DNA of 7,169 nucleotides from Trueperaceae bacterium (GCA_024636105.1 JAGXHO010000147.1:1-7169); one strand, 5' to 3'; counted from the first letter of the stretch, positions 1-6,652 are shown. Made by a program: numbers and translations. The notes: generated from the letters alone by a model not told the origin.

Positions 1-2
1 CC

Positions 3-2207
3 ACCGCCTTCTTCGTCACTCGCGCGACCCAGACGACCACCGACGGCAGCACCGATGCGCTCTACCCGCCCGAGTCGGCGGCCGCCATCCTCGCCGACGA
101 GCTCGCCGTCGACTTCGCGCAGGGCGACCGGCTGCTCCTCGTCGTCGAGGCGGACGTTTGGAGCAGTGAGGGGCTCGCCGCGCTGCGCGCGCTCACGAAC
201 GCCATCGACCGGCTCGAAGGCACCAGCGACGTCACCTCGCTTGCGACCGCCAAGCGCCTCGAGGACGACGATGGCTTCCTGATCGTCGGCGACCTGATCC
301 CGGCCGACCTCCAAGACGCCGCGGCCATCGCCGACGCTCGCCGCTACCTCGAGGGCGCCGAGATGTACCAGGACGTCGTGTTCGTCGACGACACCGGTCG
401 CCGCGCGAGCCTGATCATCGAGTACGAGGGGACGATCGACGCCGCGGCGTACGCGCGCACAGTCGCCGACGTGGTTAGCGCCACCTGGCCCGGCGAGCAT
501 GCCCTCGCCGGCGCGGCCTTCACCACTATGGAGCTGCGCTCGATCATCGCGCGCGACCTGCCGGTGCTGGGCGCGACCGCGCTGGCGCTCATCCTGATCC
601 TGTTGTGGGTCAACTTCCGCACCGCTCGGCGCGTCGCGCTGGCGCTGGTGCAGATCGTCATCGGCGTGGTCTGGGGGATGGGCATCTTCCAACTCCTCGG
701 CCAGGAGCTCATGGCGCTGACCGTGATCGGCCCGATCGCGGTCATGGCCGTCGGGGCCTCGTTCTCGATGCACCTGTTGGGGCGCTACGACTACGAGCTG
801 GCGCGCGCCACCGAGAAGCTCGAGGCGCTGCGGCGCACCTTCGAGCGCACCGGGCTGGGCGTGCTCGTCTCGGGGCTGGCGATCTCGGCCGCCATGAGCA
901 CCTTCCTGCTCTCGGACCTGGCGATGGTGCGCGGCCTCGGCCTCGTCGCCGCGCTCGGCGTGCTCTCGTCGCTCTTCGCCGCCCTGGTGCTGCTGCCCGC
1001 GCTGTTGCGCTTGCTCCCCGACCCCGCGCGCGTCCCCGACCCGGAGGCGCCCGGCCTCATCCGCGGCCTGCTGGCGGGCATCGCGGCCGTCGTCACCCGT
1101 CGGCCGAAGGTGGTCATGGGCGTCGCCGCCGTGCTCGTCGTGGGCGCGCTCCTGGGCATCGCGCGGATCCAGGCCGACACGTCGATCCTCGCCTTCTTCC
1201 CCGCCGACGGGCCGACCCGCCAGAGCGTGCGCACGGTCGAGGAGACCCTGGGGGGAAGCTCGGTGGTGCAGGTCCGCGTTGACGGCGACATCCTCGACCC
1301 CGCGGTGCTGGGCGCGCTCGAGGCCTTCCAGGCGCAGGCGAAGACGCTTCCGGAGGTCGGCGGCGCCCAGTCGATCACGCAGGTGATGCGCGCCATCCAC
1401 CAGACGCTCATGGGCGAGGACGCCCTGCCACCGACGCGCCAGGCGGCGGCGCAGGAGCTGCTGCTCTACACCTCGTCGGGCGACGCGGCGGAGCTCGCCA
1501 AGCTGCTCACGCTCGACGAGCGGAGCGCGGTCGTCAACCTGGTGGTGCAGTCGAGCTCGACCACCCGCGGCCGCGAGGTGCTCGCCGAACTCGAGCGCAT
1601 GGCCGAAGCAACGCTTGGCGGCCGGGCGACCTATGGGTTCACCGGCCAGGCCGTGCTGGAGCTCGCGGTCGAGGACGCGATGCGCCACGACTTCCTGATC
1701 AGCCTGACGCTAGCGATCGTGCTGGTGCTCGCCATCGACAGCCTGGTGCGCTCGTTCCGCGCCGCCGCCGTCACCATCCTCGCGTTGGTCGCCACGATCG
1801 CCCTGCAGTACGGCCTGCTCGGTTGGGCCGGCATCCCGCTCAACCTCGCGACCATGCTCATGGGCGCGCTGGCGATCGGGGTGGGCGATTACGCGATCCA
1901 CCTCACCGTGCGCTACATGGAGGAGCGCGCCCGCGGTCGCGGCCCCGAGGACGCCGTCGGGCACGCCGTGATCACCTCCGGGCGCCAGATCCTGTTCACC
2001 GCCACCACGCTCGGCGTCGGCTTCTTCGCGCTGACGTTCGCCGACTTCGTTCCGGTCGCCACGCTCGGCTGGCTGATGGTCTTGACCGTCGCGCTCGTCG
2101 GCATCGCCACCCTGACCCTGCTCCCCGCCGTCGCCCTGGTCGCCTTCCGCGACCCGGGCCGGCGCGCGGCCACGCTCGCCGCCAGCACCGGAGGTACCCC
2201 CACATGA
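3..2207 (+). CDS. MMPL/RND-superfamily inner-membrane transporter, 5' end cut by window edge
   Basis: The reading frame is open from base 3, well upstream of the first in-frame ATG at 363, so the gene starts before the window; 734 residues are visible. Layout of the visible part: extracytoplasmic domain (about 15-180) opening with the YPPESAAAILADELAVDF region usual just after TM1; TM cluster (186-340); one TM (370-390); second extracytoplasmic domain (391-560); TM cluster (563-715). This is the duplicated 6+6 plan of RND/MMPL proteins (COG1033-like 'predicted exporter of the RND superfamily'), lacking only about 30-60 residues with TM1. The second TM cluster carries the family signature GVGDYAIHLTVRY with its membrane Asp at visible residue 629. 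The equivalent in the first half, VGASFSMHLLGRY, has no acidic residue. RND proteins use the proton gradient to move lipids or other hydrophobic molecules. It is first of three coupled genes with a LolA-like protein and an outer-membrane barrel, suggesting lipid or lipoprotein traffic. The family is clear; the substrate is unknown. Confidence 0.93.
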   Translation, partial: TAFFVTRATQTTTDGSTDALYPPESAAAILADELAVDFAQGDRLLLVVEADVWSSEGLAALRALTNAIDRLEGTSDVTSLATAKRLEDDDGFLIVGDLIPADLQDAAAIADARRYLEGAEMYQDVVFVDDTGRRASLIIEYEGTIDAAAYARTVADVVSATWPGEHALAGAAFTTMELRSIIARDLPVLGATALALILILLWVNFRTARRVALALVQIVIGVVWGMGIFQLLGQELMALTVIGPIAVMAVGASFSMHLLGRYDYELARATEKLEALRRTFERTGLGVLVSGLAISAAMSTFLLSDLAMVRGLGLVAALGVLSSLFAALVLLPALLRLLPDPARVPDPEAPGLIRGLLAGIAAVVTRRPKVVMGVAAVLVVGALLGIARIQADTSILAFFPADGPTRQSVRTVEETLGGSSVVQVRVDGDILDPAVLGALEAFQAQAKTLPEVGGAQSITQVMRAIHQTLMGEDALPPTRQAAAQELLLYTSSGDAAELAKLLTLDERSAVVNLVVQSSSTTRGREVLAELERMAEATLGGRATYGFTGQAVLELAVEDAMRHDFLISLTLAIVLVLAIDSLVRSFRAAAVTILALVATIALQYGLLGWAGIPLNLATMLMGALAIGVGDYAIHLTVRYMEERARGRGPEDAVGHAVITSGRQILFTATTLGVGFFALTFADFVPVATLGWLMVLTVALVGIATLTLLPAVALVAFRDPGRRAATLAASTGGTPT
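2190..2195 (+). promoter_or_regulatory. Shine-Dalgarno GGAGGT of the LolA-like gene
   Basis: GGAGGT lies 8 bases before the ATG at 2204, inside the last codons of the transporter gene. It fixes the start of the downstream gene at the ATGA overlap and rules out the longer open frame that runs back through the transporter gene. Confidence 0.8.
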
Positions 2208-3016
2208 ACCGAACCATCGACCGCATCGCTGCGACCGCCACCACCGCCACCACCCGCCGCCCCGCGGCCCCGTTCGCGGGCGCCCTCCTGCTCGTCGCGG
2301 TGCTCGCCCTGCTCGGCACCCCCGCGGCCGCGCAGACGCACGCCAGCGCTGACGAGCTCATGGCGGCCGTCCAGTCCCGACCCGAGCCTGCCAGCGTCGA
2401 GGCCACCCTCGAGATGACGATCACCAATGCCGCCGGCCAATCGCTCACGCGCGAGATGCGCTCCTGGTCGAGCGGCGACGAGCGCCGCCTGCTCAAGTTC
2501 ACCACCCCAGCCGACATCGCCGGCTCCGGCTTCCTGCGCATCGACGACGGCGCCACCGACGAAACGCTCGTCTACCTGCCCGCGCTCGACCGCGTCCGCC
2601 GGGTCGCGGGCGGCCAGCGCGGCGAGTCGTTCTTCGGCTCCGACTTCGCGTACGAGGACGTCGAAGGCATCGACCCCGACGACTACACCTACGTGCTGCT
2701 GCGGATCGACGACGGCCCGCGCTACGTGATCGAGGCGACCCCGACCGCCGCGTCGGGCTCCACCTACGACCGCCTGGTCCTGGAAGTGCCCGAGGCGACC
2801 CTGATCCCCGAGCGCGTCGTCTACTACCGCGGCGACGAGGCCATCAAGGAGCTGACCGTGCACGACGTCCAGCCCTTCGGCGCCTACCTGCTGGGGATGG
2901 AGCGCCGCATGGAGACGCTCGCCCGCGGCACCGTCACCGTGATCCGCCAGCGCGACGTGACCCTCGACGGTGACCTGCCGAACGAGGTCTTCACCGAACG
3001 CTTCCTGAGGCGCTGA
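2204..3016 (+). CDS. Outer membrane lipoprotein-sorting (LolA-like) periplasmic protein
   Basis: The product has 270 residues. The ATG overlaps the transporter stop (ATGA) and has a GGAGGT ribosome site 8 bases upstream. The N-terminus is a Sec signal peptide with an unusually long, Thr/Ala-rich n-region (1-24), a hydrophobic core (25-38) and likely cleavage after PAAA at 43/44. There is no lipobox Cys, so the mature protein should be soluble in the periplasm. The rest matches the 'outer membrane lipoprotein-sorting protein' family (COG2834-like, LolA-like fold). Marks are FTTPADIAGSGFL (99-111), YLPALDRVRRVAGG (124-137) and the family's best-kept stretch GESFFGSDFAYEDVEG (140-155). The C-terminal half alternates beta-strand-like segments, as expected for the LolA half-barrel that cradles acyl chains. 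Family members are often encoded beside MMPL transporters, as here, and probably take lipid or lipoprotein cargo from the pump. It is not classical LolA, which pairs with LolCDE, and the cargo is unknown. Confidence 0.88.
   Translation: MNRTIDRIAATATTATTRRPAAPFAGALLLVAVLALLGTPAAAQTHASADELMAAVQSRPEPASVEATLEMTITNAAGQSLTREMRSWSSGDERRLLKFTTPADIAGSGFLRIDDGATDETLVYLPALDRVRRVAGGQRGESFFGSDFAYEDVEGIDPDDYTYVLLRIDDGPRYVIEATPTAASGSTYDRLVLEVPEATLIPERVVYYRGDEAIKELTVHDVQPFGAYLLGMERRMETLARGTVTVIRQRDVTLDGDLPNEVFTERFLRR
2234..2251 (+). repeat. Two tandem copies of a 9-bp unit (ACCGCCACC) in the signal-peptide region
   Basis: ACCGCCACC occurs twice in a row and a partial third copy follows. The repeat encodes the Thr/Ala-rich TATTATT stretch in the n-region of the LolA-like precursor. 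The unit is a multiple of three, so slippage would lengthen or shorten the signal peptide without breaking the frame. It could equally be chance in GC-rich sequence. Confidence 0.5.
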
Positions 3017-3017
3017 C

Positions 3018-4256
3018 GTGCGCCGCATCGTCCTCACCCTGGCGCTCGTCGCTCTGAGCGCTTCCGCGCTGGCGCAGGTGCGCACCGATTGGAGCGGCTC
3101 GGTCACCGCCCGCTTCGGCGTGGCCATCGACGGCGACCTGAGCGCCGCCGGCGCGCGGGCGCAGGGCGCGCTCGAGGGCACGTTCGGGAACGAGTTCTTC
3201 CCGACCGCCGCCTTCCGCGTCGCCCTCGACCTGGAGGCCGACGCCGCCCTCGGCCGCAGCGAGTTCCGCCTGGGCGAAGCCTGGGCGCGCCTGTTCCTCG
3301 GCGACGTCGAGCTCACCGCCGGCAACCAGACGCTGTCGTGGGGCTCGACCGACGCCGTCAACCCGGTCGACCGTCCCAACCCGCGCGACCTGCGCGTCCC
3401 GATCGACGCGGTCAAGCTCGCCACCCCCATGGTCCACGTGCGCGCGTACCTCGAGGGCGACGTCGCCCTCGAGGCGGCGCTGCTCCCCGTCTTCACCCCG
3501 TCGCTGCCGCCTGGAGCGCCGTGGCGAACCGATCCCGTCCCGGCACTCCCGCCGGGCGTCACCGTCGTCGAGACCCGCCCCGCCCGCGACGAGCGCCCCG
3601 AGGCGGCGCTCGCGAACGTCCAGATCGCCGCCCGCGCGCAGTGGCGCCCCGCCGGCTTCGACCTCGCGGTCAGCTACCTGCACCTTCTCCGCGACACCCC
3701 GACCGCGTCCGCTGAGGTCGTGCCGACCGGTACGCCCGGCCAGGTGGCGCTGCAACCCGTGCTGCGCCACGACCGCATCGAGGTCGTGGGCCTCGACGGC
3801 TCAGTGGCGCTGGGACCGGTGGTTCTCCGCGGCGAGGCGGCCTACACCTTCACCCGCGACCCGAACGGCACCGACCCCACCATCGGCAACCCCAGCTTCC
3901 AGGTGGTCGTCGGCGGTGAAACCCCCATCCCGGGCGGACCCCGCGTGGTGCTGCAGCTGGTGCTCGACGGCGCGACCCGCGACGCAGCGCCCGACGGCAC
4001 CCACGGCGGCGTCGAGCTCGCCTGGCGCACGGTGGCGATCCTCAACCAAGCGGTGAACGCGCGCACCGACCTCCAAGCCGCCTGGGTCCAGGACTTCGAC
4101 GGCAGCGGCCTCGTGCGCCCGAGCGTCGCCTACGACTTCGCTGGCGGCGTCACCGGCACGCTCGAGGCGGTCATCGCCTACGGCGCGGACGGCACCCGCT
4201 TCGGTGGCTGGCGCAACCGGAGCGGGGCCACGGCGTCGCTGCGCGTCGCGTTCTGA
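3018..4256 (+). CDS. Outer-membrane beta-barrel protein, DUF1302-like
   Basis: The 412-residue product starts at GTG, one base after the preceding stop, with GAGG 7 bases upstream. This start places a compact signal peptide at the N-terminus, with likely cleavage after ALA at 19/20. The mature chain is made of short alternating amphipathic strands and ends in ASLRVAF; a terminal Phe is the usual mark of a BAM-assembled barrel. The segment at 102-125 (GNQTLSWGSTDAVNPVDRP and on to NPRDL) matches the conserved 'G.Q...WG.aD..NP.D..NP.D' motif of DUF1302-type and related outer-membrane proteins. A Pro-rich stretch (158-190) follows and is probably an extracellular or plug loop. Members of this family are often found with MMPL and LolA-like genes. 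Here it completes a set spanning inner membrane, periplasm and outer membrane, so it may receive or export the cargo. It could instead be a general porin. The family assignment rests on motif recognition, and the length is near the lower end for DUF1302. Confidence 0.8.
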   Translation: MRRIVLTLALVALSASALAQVRTDWSGSVTARFGVAIDGDLSAAGARAQGALEGTFGNEFFPTAAFRVALDLEADAALGRSEFRLGEAWARLFLGDVELTAGNQTLSWGSTDAVNPVDRPNPRDLRVPIDAVKLATPMVHVRAYLEGDVALEAALLPVFTPSLPPGAPWRTDPVPALPPGVTVVETRPARDERPEAALANVQIAARAQWRPAGFDLAVSYLHLLRDTPTASAEVVPTGTPGQVALQPVLRHDRIEVVGLDGSVALGPVVLRGEAAYTFTRDPNGTDPTIGNPSFQVVVGGETPIPGGPRVVLQLVLDGATRDAAPDGTHGGVELAWRTVAILNQAVNARTDLQAAWVQDFDGSGLVRPSVAYDFAGGVTGTLEAVIAYGADGTRFGGWRNRSGATASLRVAF

Positions 4257-4276
4257 GCGGAACCGAAGCGATCGAT

Positions 4277-4300
4277 CGGCGGGGCCCTCGAGCCCCGCCG
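4277..4300. terminator. Bidirectional hairpin terminator between convergent genes
   Basis: CGGCGGGGC (4277-4285) pairs perfectly with GCCCCGCCG (4292-4300) around the loop CCTCGA. It lies 20 bases past the stop of the beta-barrel gene and 2 bases past the stop of the convergent amidohydrolase gene, so it can serve both strands. No T-run follows on either side, as is common in GC-rich genomes, so its strength as an intrinsic terminator is uncertain. Confidence 0.65.
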
Positions 4301-4302
4301 CC

Positions 4303-5490
4303 TCACGCCTGCCCCTCCAACCAGCGCCGCGCCGCCTCCGCCAGCAGCGCCGCGCCGAGCGGCAGCGCCGCCTCGTCGAGGTCGAAGCGCGGGTGGTGGA
4401 GCGGGTGGACGAAGCCCCGCGACTCATCGCGCACGCCCAGGCGACCGATCACGGCCGGGACCCGTTCGGCGTAGTACGCGAAGTCCTCGGCGCCCATGGT
4501 GGGCGCCAGGTGCGCGTGCGCGCCCTCCCCCACCACCGCCACCGCGGCGGCGTCGAAGGTCGGCACCAGCGCCGGGTCGTTCACCGTCGCCGGGTAGCCG
4601 AAGTCGTAGGCGACCCGCGCGGTCGCGCCGTGCGCGGCGACCACGCCCTGCACCACCCGCTCGACCAACGCGGGCAACCCCTGCCGCAGCTCCGCGTCGA
4701 AGCTCCGCAGCGTGCCCGAAAGCTTCACAGACGGCGCGATCACGTTCCGCGCGAAGCCGCCCTGGATGGAGCCGATCGTCAAGACCAAGGGCTTCAGGGG
4801 ATCGCTGTGGCGGCTGACGACGTGCTGGAGAGCGGTGACCACCTGCGCCGCCACGGTCACCGCGTCGACCGACAGGTGCGGGTACGCCGCGTGACCGCCC
4901 GCGCCGACCACCTCGACGTCGAGCCCATCGGCGGCGGCGTTGGCCGGCCCCACCACCACGCCGGTGCGGCCGGCTGGGAAGCGCGGGTCGACGTGCAGCG
5001 CGAACACCGCGCCCACATCCGGGCGCTCGAGGGCGCCGTCGGCGATCATCTTGGTCGCCCCGCCCCCGTCCTCCTCGGCAGGCTGAAACAGCAGCTTCAC
5101 GTGGCCGAACGCGGGCGGCTGCGCGACCAGCAGCGCAGCCGCGCCGAGCAGCATCGCCGTGTGCGCGTCGTGGCCGCACAGGTGCGCGACGCCGGGCACG
5201 GTCGACGCGTAGTCGGCGCCGGAGTCCTCGGGGATCGGGAGGGCGTCCATGTCGGCGCGCAGCGCGACGGTCGGACCGTCACCGCGGCCACGCACGAGCG
5301 CGGTCAGGCCGGTGCCGCCCGCCATCGGGGCGCTCGCTTCGACGCCGAGCGCGGCCAGGCGCTCGCGGACGAAGCCGGCGGTCGCGACCTCGCGGAAGGC
5401 GAGCTCGGGGTGGCGGTGCAGGTGGCGGCGCCAGGCCACCAGGTCGGGGCGAAGCGCGCGCGCGGCGACATCGAACGGGGTCGTGGGCAT
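4303..5490 (-). CDS. M20D-family metallo-amidohydrolase (N-acyl-amino-acid / hippurate hydrolase type)
   Basis: From the ATG at 5490 the product has 395 residues, normal for bacterial M20D amidohydrolases. Frame extension to a TTG at 5556 would add 22 residues with no resemblance to the family, which begins near LVAWRRHLHRHPELAF (17-32). Catalytic features are complete: RADMDALPI (78-86), the Cys/His ligands in HLCGHDAHT (C105, H107), FQPAEE (135-140) with the catalytic and metal-binding Glu pair, H166 in ALHVDP, and the C-terminal His in LHHPRFDLDE (364-373). The lid/dimerisation domain spans about 180-290 and contains the typical GAGGHAAYP (197-204). These di-metal cytosolic enzymes cleave the amide of N-acyl amino acids, hippurate or similar conjugates; the substrate cannot be chosen from sequence alone. 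The gene stands alone, convergent to the export operon and divergent from the NTF2-like gene. It has no convincing ribosome site but a TANNNT box 5 bases before the ATG, suggesting a leaderless mRNA. Confidence 0.95.
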   Translation of the reverse strand: MPTTPFDVAARALRPDLVAWRRHLHRHPELAFREVATAGFVRERLAALGVEASAPMAGGTGLTALVRGRGDGPTVALRADMDALPIPEDSGADYASTVPGVAHLCGHDAHTAMLLGAAALLVAQPPAFGHVKLLFQPAEEDGGGATKMIADGALERPDVGAVFALHVDPRFPAGRTGVVVGPANAAADGLDVEVVGAGGHAAYPHLSVDAVTVAAQVVTALQHVVSRHSDPLKPLVLTIGSIQGGFARNVIAPSVKLSGTLRSFDAELRQGLPALVERVVQGVVAAHGATARVAYDFGYPATVNDPALVPTFDAAAVAVVGEGAHAHLAPTMGAEDFAYYAERVPAVIGRLGVRDESRGFVHPLHHPRFDLDEAALPLGAALLAEAARRWLEGQA

Positions 5491-5495
5491 GCGGG

Positions 5496-5501
5496 ATGCT
5501 A
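5496..5501 (-). promoter_or_regulatory. Putative -10 box TAGCAT for a leaderless amidohydrolase transcript
   Basis: Read on the minus strand, TAGCAT fits the TANNNT -10 consensus and ends 5 bases before the ATG at 5490, so transcription would start at or next to the start codon. No good Shine-Dalgarno sequence is present; an AGG lies 11 bases upstream of the ATG. No clear -35 hexamer is visible about 17 bases upstream. Short AT-containing hexamers are rare in this sequence, but one match can still be chance. Confidence 0.35.
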
Positions 5502-5543
5502 CCTGGCGCGTCGTCGGCACGGCCGTCGTCGCCAGCCACGTGC

Positions 5544-5549
5544 TAACTT
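5544..5549 (+). promoter_or_regulatory. Possible -10 box TAACTT for the NTF2-like/GNAT gene pair
   Basis: TAACTT is the best TANNNT match on the plus strand in the 128-base divergent gap. It would give a leader of about 60 bases ending with the ribosome site at 5605. No recognisable -35 hexamer is found at 16-19 bases upstream. A 6-bp palindrome, CACGTG (5537-5542), adjoins it and could be chance. Confidence 0.22.
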
Positions 5550-5604
5550 CTGCCAACCCCGAATCGATCCCGTCACCGCCGTCCCCACGGACGGCACGTC
5601 CCTC

Positions 5605-5610
5605 AGGAGG
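5605..5610 (+). promoter_or_regulatory. Shine-Dalgarno AGGAGG of the NTF2-like gene
   Basis: A full-consensus AGGAGG sits 8 bases before the ATG at 5619 and fixes that start. It contrasts with the two apparently leaderless genes on either side (starts at 5490 and 6689), so both modes of initiation would occur in this region. Confidence 0.8.
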
Positions 5611-5618
5611 CGACGTCC

Positions 5619-6050
5619 ATGAGCCAAGGAACGCCCACGACCATCGATCAGGGCGCGCTCGACGCGCTCGCGGCGCGCTACACGGCCGCGTGGAACACGG
5701 GCTCGGCCGACGCGGTCGCCGCGTGCTACGCGCCCGATGGCGGGATCGTCATCAACCGCGGCCAGCCCTGGGACGGGCGCGCCGGGGTGGCGGCGATGGC
5801 GGCCGGCTTCTTCGCCGACGTGCCCGACCTGTCGCTGGCCTGCGACGGCGTTCGCGCCGCCGGCGACCACGTCGTCTACCTGTGGACCTTCACGGGGACG
5901 CACGCCGGCAGCGGGCGCACGCTGCACGTGATCGGCTGGGAAGAGTGGGACCTCGACGCCGAGCTGCAGGTGACCGCCTCGCGCGGCTGGTTCGACGCCG
6001 CCGACTACGCCCGCCAGACCGGCGCCGGCGCGACGGCCACGGCGGATTAG
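5619..6050 (+). CDS. NTF2/SnoaL-like family protein
   Basis: The product has 143 residues with no signal peptide or membrane segment, so it is cytosolic. The start has a consensus ribosome site. The sequence follows the SnoaL/NTF2-like cone fold: an N-terminal helix with YTAAWNTGSADAVAACYAPDG (21-41), then INRGQPWDGRAGVAAMAAGFF (45-65), DLSLACDGVRAAGDHVVYLWTFTG (70-93) and the final strands WEEWDLDAELQVTASRGWFDAADYARQ (107-133). Length and order fit a single-domain member. This fold serves as polyketide cyclase, dehydratase, isomerase or a non-catalytic ligand-binding cup. No specific catalytic set can be assigned, so the function is unknown. It is followed immediately by a GNAT acetyltransferase gene (TAG-ATG junction), so the two are almost certainly cotranscribed and may act on the same small molecule. 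Confidence 0.85.
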   Translation: MSQGTPTTIDQGALDALAARYTAAWNTGSADAVAACYAPDGGIVINRGQPWDGRAGVAAMAAGFFADVPDLSLACDGVRAAGDHVVYLWTFTGTHAGSGRTLHVIGWEEWDLDAELQVTASRGWFDAADYARQTGAGATATAD

Positions 6051-6587
6051 ATGATCCGCACCGCCACGAGCCCCGAGGACTTCGCCGCGTTCGGCGAGAT
6101 CGTGACCGCGTACGTCGGCTGGTGCCGCGAGCGCTACGCGCACGACGCCTGGTTCGTCGACCAGGTGTTCGGCCATCAGTCGCTGGCCACCGAGCTCGCC
6201 GATCTGTCCGCGGCGTACGCCGCCCCGAACGGGCGGACGCTGCTCGCCTTCGACGACGACGGCCGGGTCTGCGGCGGCGGCGCCTACCGGCGGCTCCCCG
6301 ACGGCACCTGCGAGATGAAGCGCCTCTACGTCCACGACCGCTGCCGCGGGCAGGGCGTCGGACGGAAGCTGTGCGCCGCGCTGCTCGAGGCGGCGCGCGC
6401 CGACGGCTACGCGCTGATGCGCCTCGACACCGGGAACCTCTTGCGCGAGGCGATCGCGATGTACGCGTCGTTCGGCTTCACGTACGCCGAGCCCCACCAC
6501 GTCTACCCCGAGGAGTTCATGCCCTACCTGGTGTTCATGGAGCGGGCGCTCGACGACGCGCCTCCGCGCGCGAACTCGACCGCGTAG
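6051..6587 (+). CDS. GNAT-family N-acetyltransferase
   Basis: The product has 178 residues. Its ATG directly abuts the stop of the NTF2-like gene with no good ribosome site of its own, so translation is probably coupled. The GNAT core is clear: strand beta-4 CEMKRLYVHD (87-96), the acetyl-CoA pyrophosphate loop RGQGVGRK (99-106, matching R/Q-x-x-G-x-G), helix alpha-3 LCAALLEAARADGY (107-120), then MRLDTG (123-128) and the motif B region REAIAMYASFGFTY (132-145). The first 60 residues, with an aromatic and acidic helix pair (DFAAFGEIVTAYVGWCRERY), would form the acceptor side. Such enzymes transfer acetyl from acetyl-CoA to an amine of a small molecule or protein. The acceptor is not predictable here. 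The C-terminal tail (169-178) is probably disordered. Confidence 0.93.
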   Translation: MIRTATSPEDFAAFGEIVTAYVGWCRERYAHDAWFVDQVFGHQSLATELADLSAAYAAPNGRTLLAFDDDGRVCGGGAYRRLPDGTCEMKRLYVHDRCRGQGVGRKLCAALLEAARADGYALMRLDTGNLLREAIAMYASFGFTYAEPHHVYPEEFMPYLVFMERALDDAPPRANSTA

Positions 6588-6609
6588 GCGCCCCGGGGGT
6601 GACACCAAC

Positions 6610-6637
6610 CGCGGCGGTGCCATCGGCAGCGGCCGCG
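6610..6637 (+). terminator. Candidate hairpin terminator downstream of the GNAT gene
   Basis: An outer 6-bp stem (CGCGGC at 6610-6615 with GCCGCG at 6632-6637) encloses a small asymmetric internal loop and an inner TGCC/GGCA stem around ATC. It starts 22 bases after the GNAT stop. There is no T-run, so this is a tentative call. Confidence 0.4.
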
Positions 6638-6652
6638 ATCGTCCAAGATCGC
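6635..6652 (+). terminator. Second, overlapping hairpin between the GNAT and tetR genes
   Basis: GCGATC (6635-6640) pairs perfectly with GATCGC (6647-6652) around the loop GTCCAA. It shares bases 6635-6637 with the preceding hairpin, so the two compete. It ends at the tetR -35 region. It may be part of the terminator or chance in GC-rich spacer DNA. Confidence 0.25.

Noticed and set aside
1823..2203. Upstream extension of the LolA-like gene frame into the transporter gene
   Set aside because: It would overlap the transporter's last membrane segments with an Arg/His-rich sequence. The GGAGGT site and signal peptide place the start at 2204.
363..2207. Transporter gene starting at the ATG at 363
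   Set aside because: The frame is open back to the window edge, and residues encoded before 363 match the first extracytoplasmic domain of MMPL proteins. The ATG at 363 is internal.
1913..3562. 549-codon open frame on the minus strand opposite the transporter end, LolA-like and barrel genes
   Set aside because: It lies antisense to three well-supported genes. Its translation is low-complexity, rich in Arg, Gly, Ala and Ser with no recognisable domain. This is typical of shadow frames in GC-rich DNA.
4269..4278. CGATCGATCG palindrome beside the convergent terminator
   Set aside because: It is a short self-complementary run, common by chance in GC-rich DNA. It overlaps the terminator stem and is not near any promoter.
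5491..5556. Longer amidohydrolase start at the TTG at 5556
   Set aside because: The added 22 residues match nothing in the family and no ribosome site precedes the TTG. The ATG at 5490 gives the usual family N-terminus.
4204..5622. 472-codon plus-strand frame over the amidohydrolase gene
   Set aside because: It is antisense to a gene with complete M20D catalytic motifs, and its Arg/His/Gly-rich translation shows no domain.
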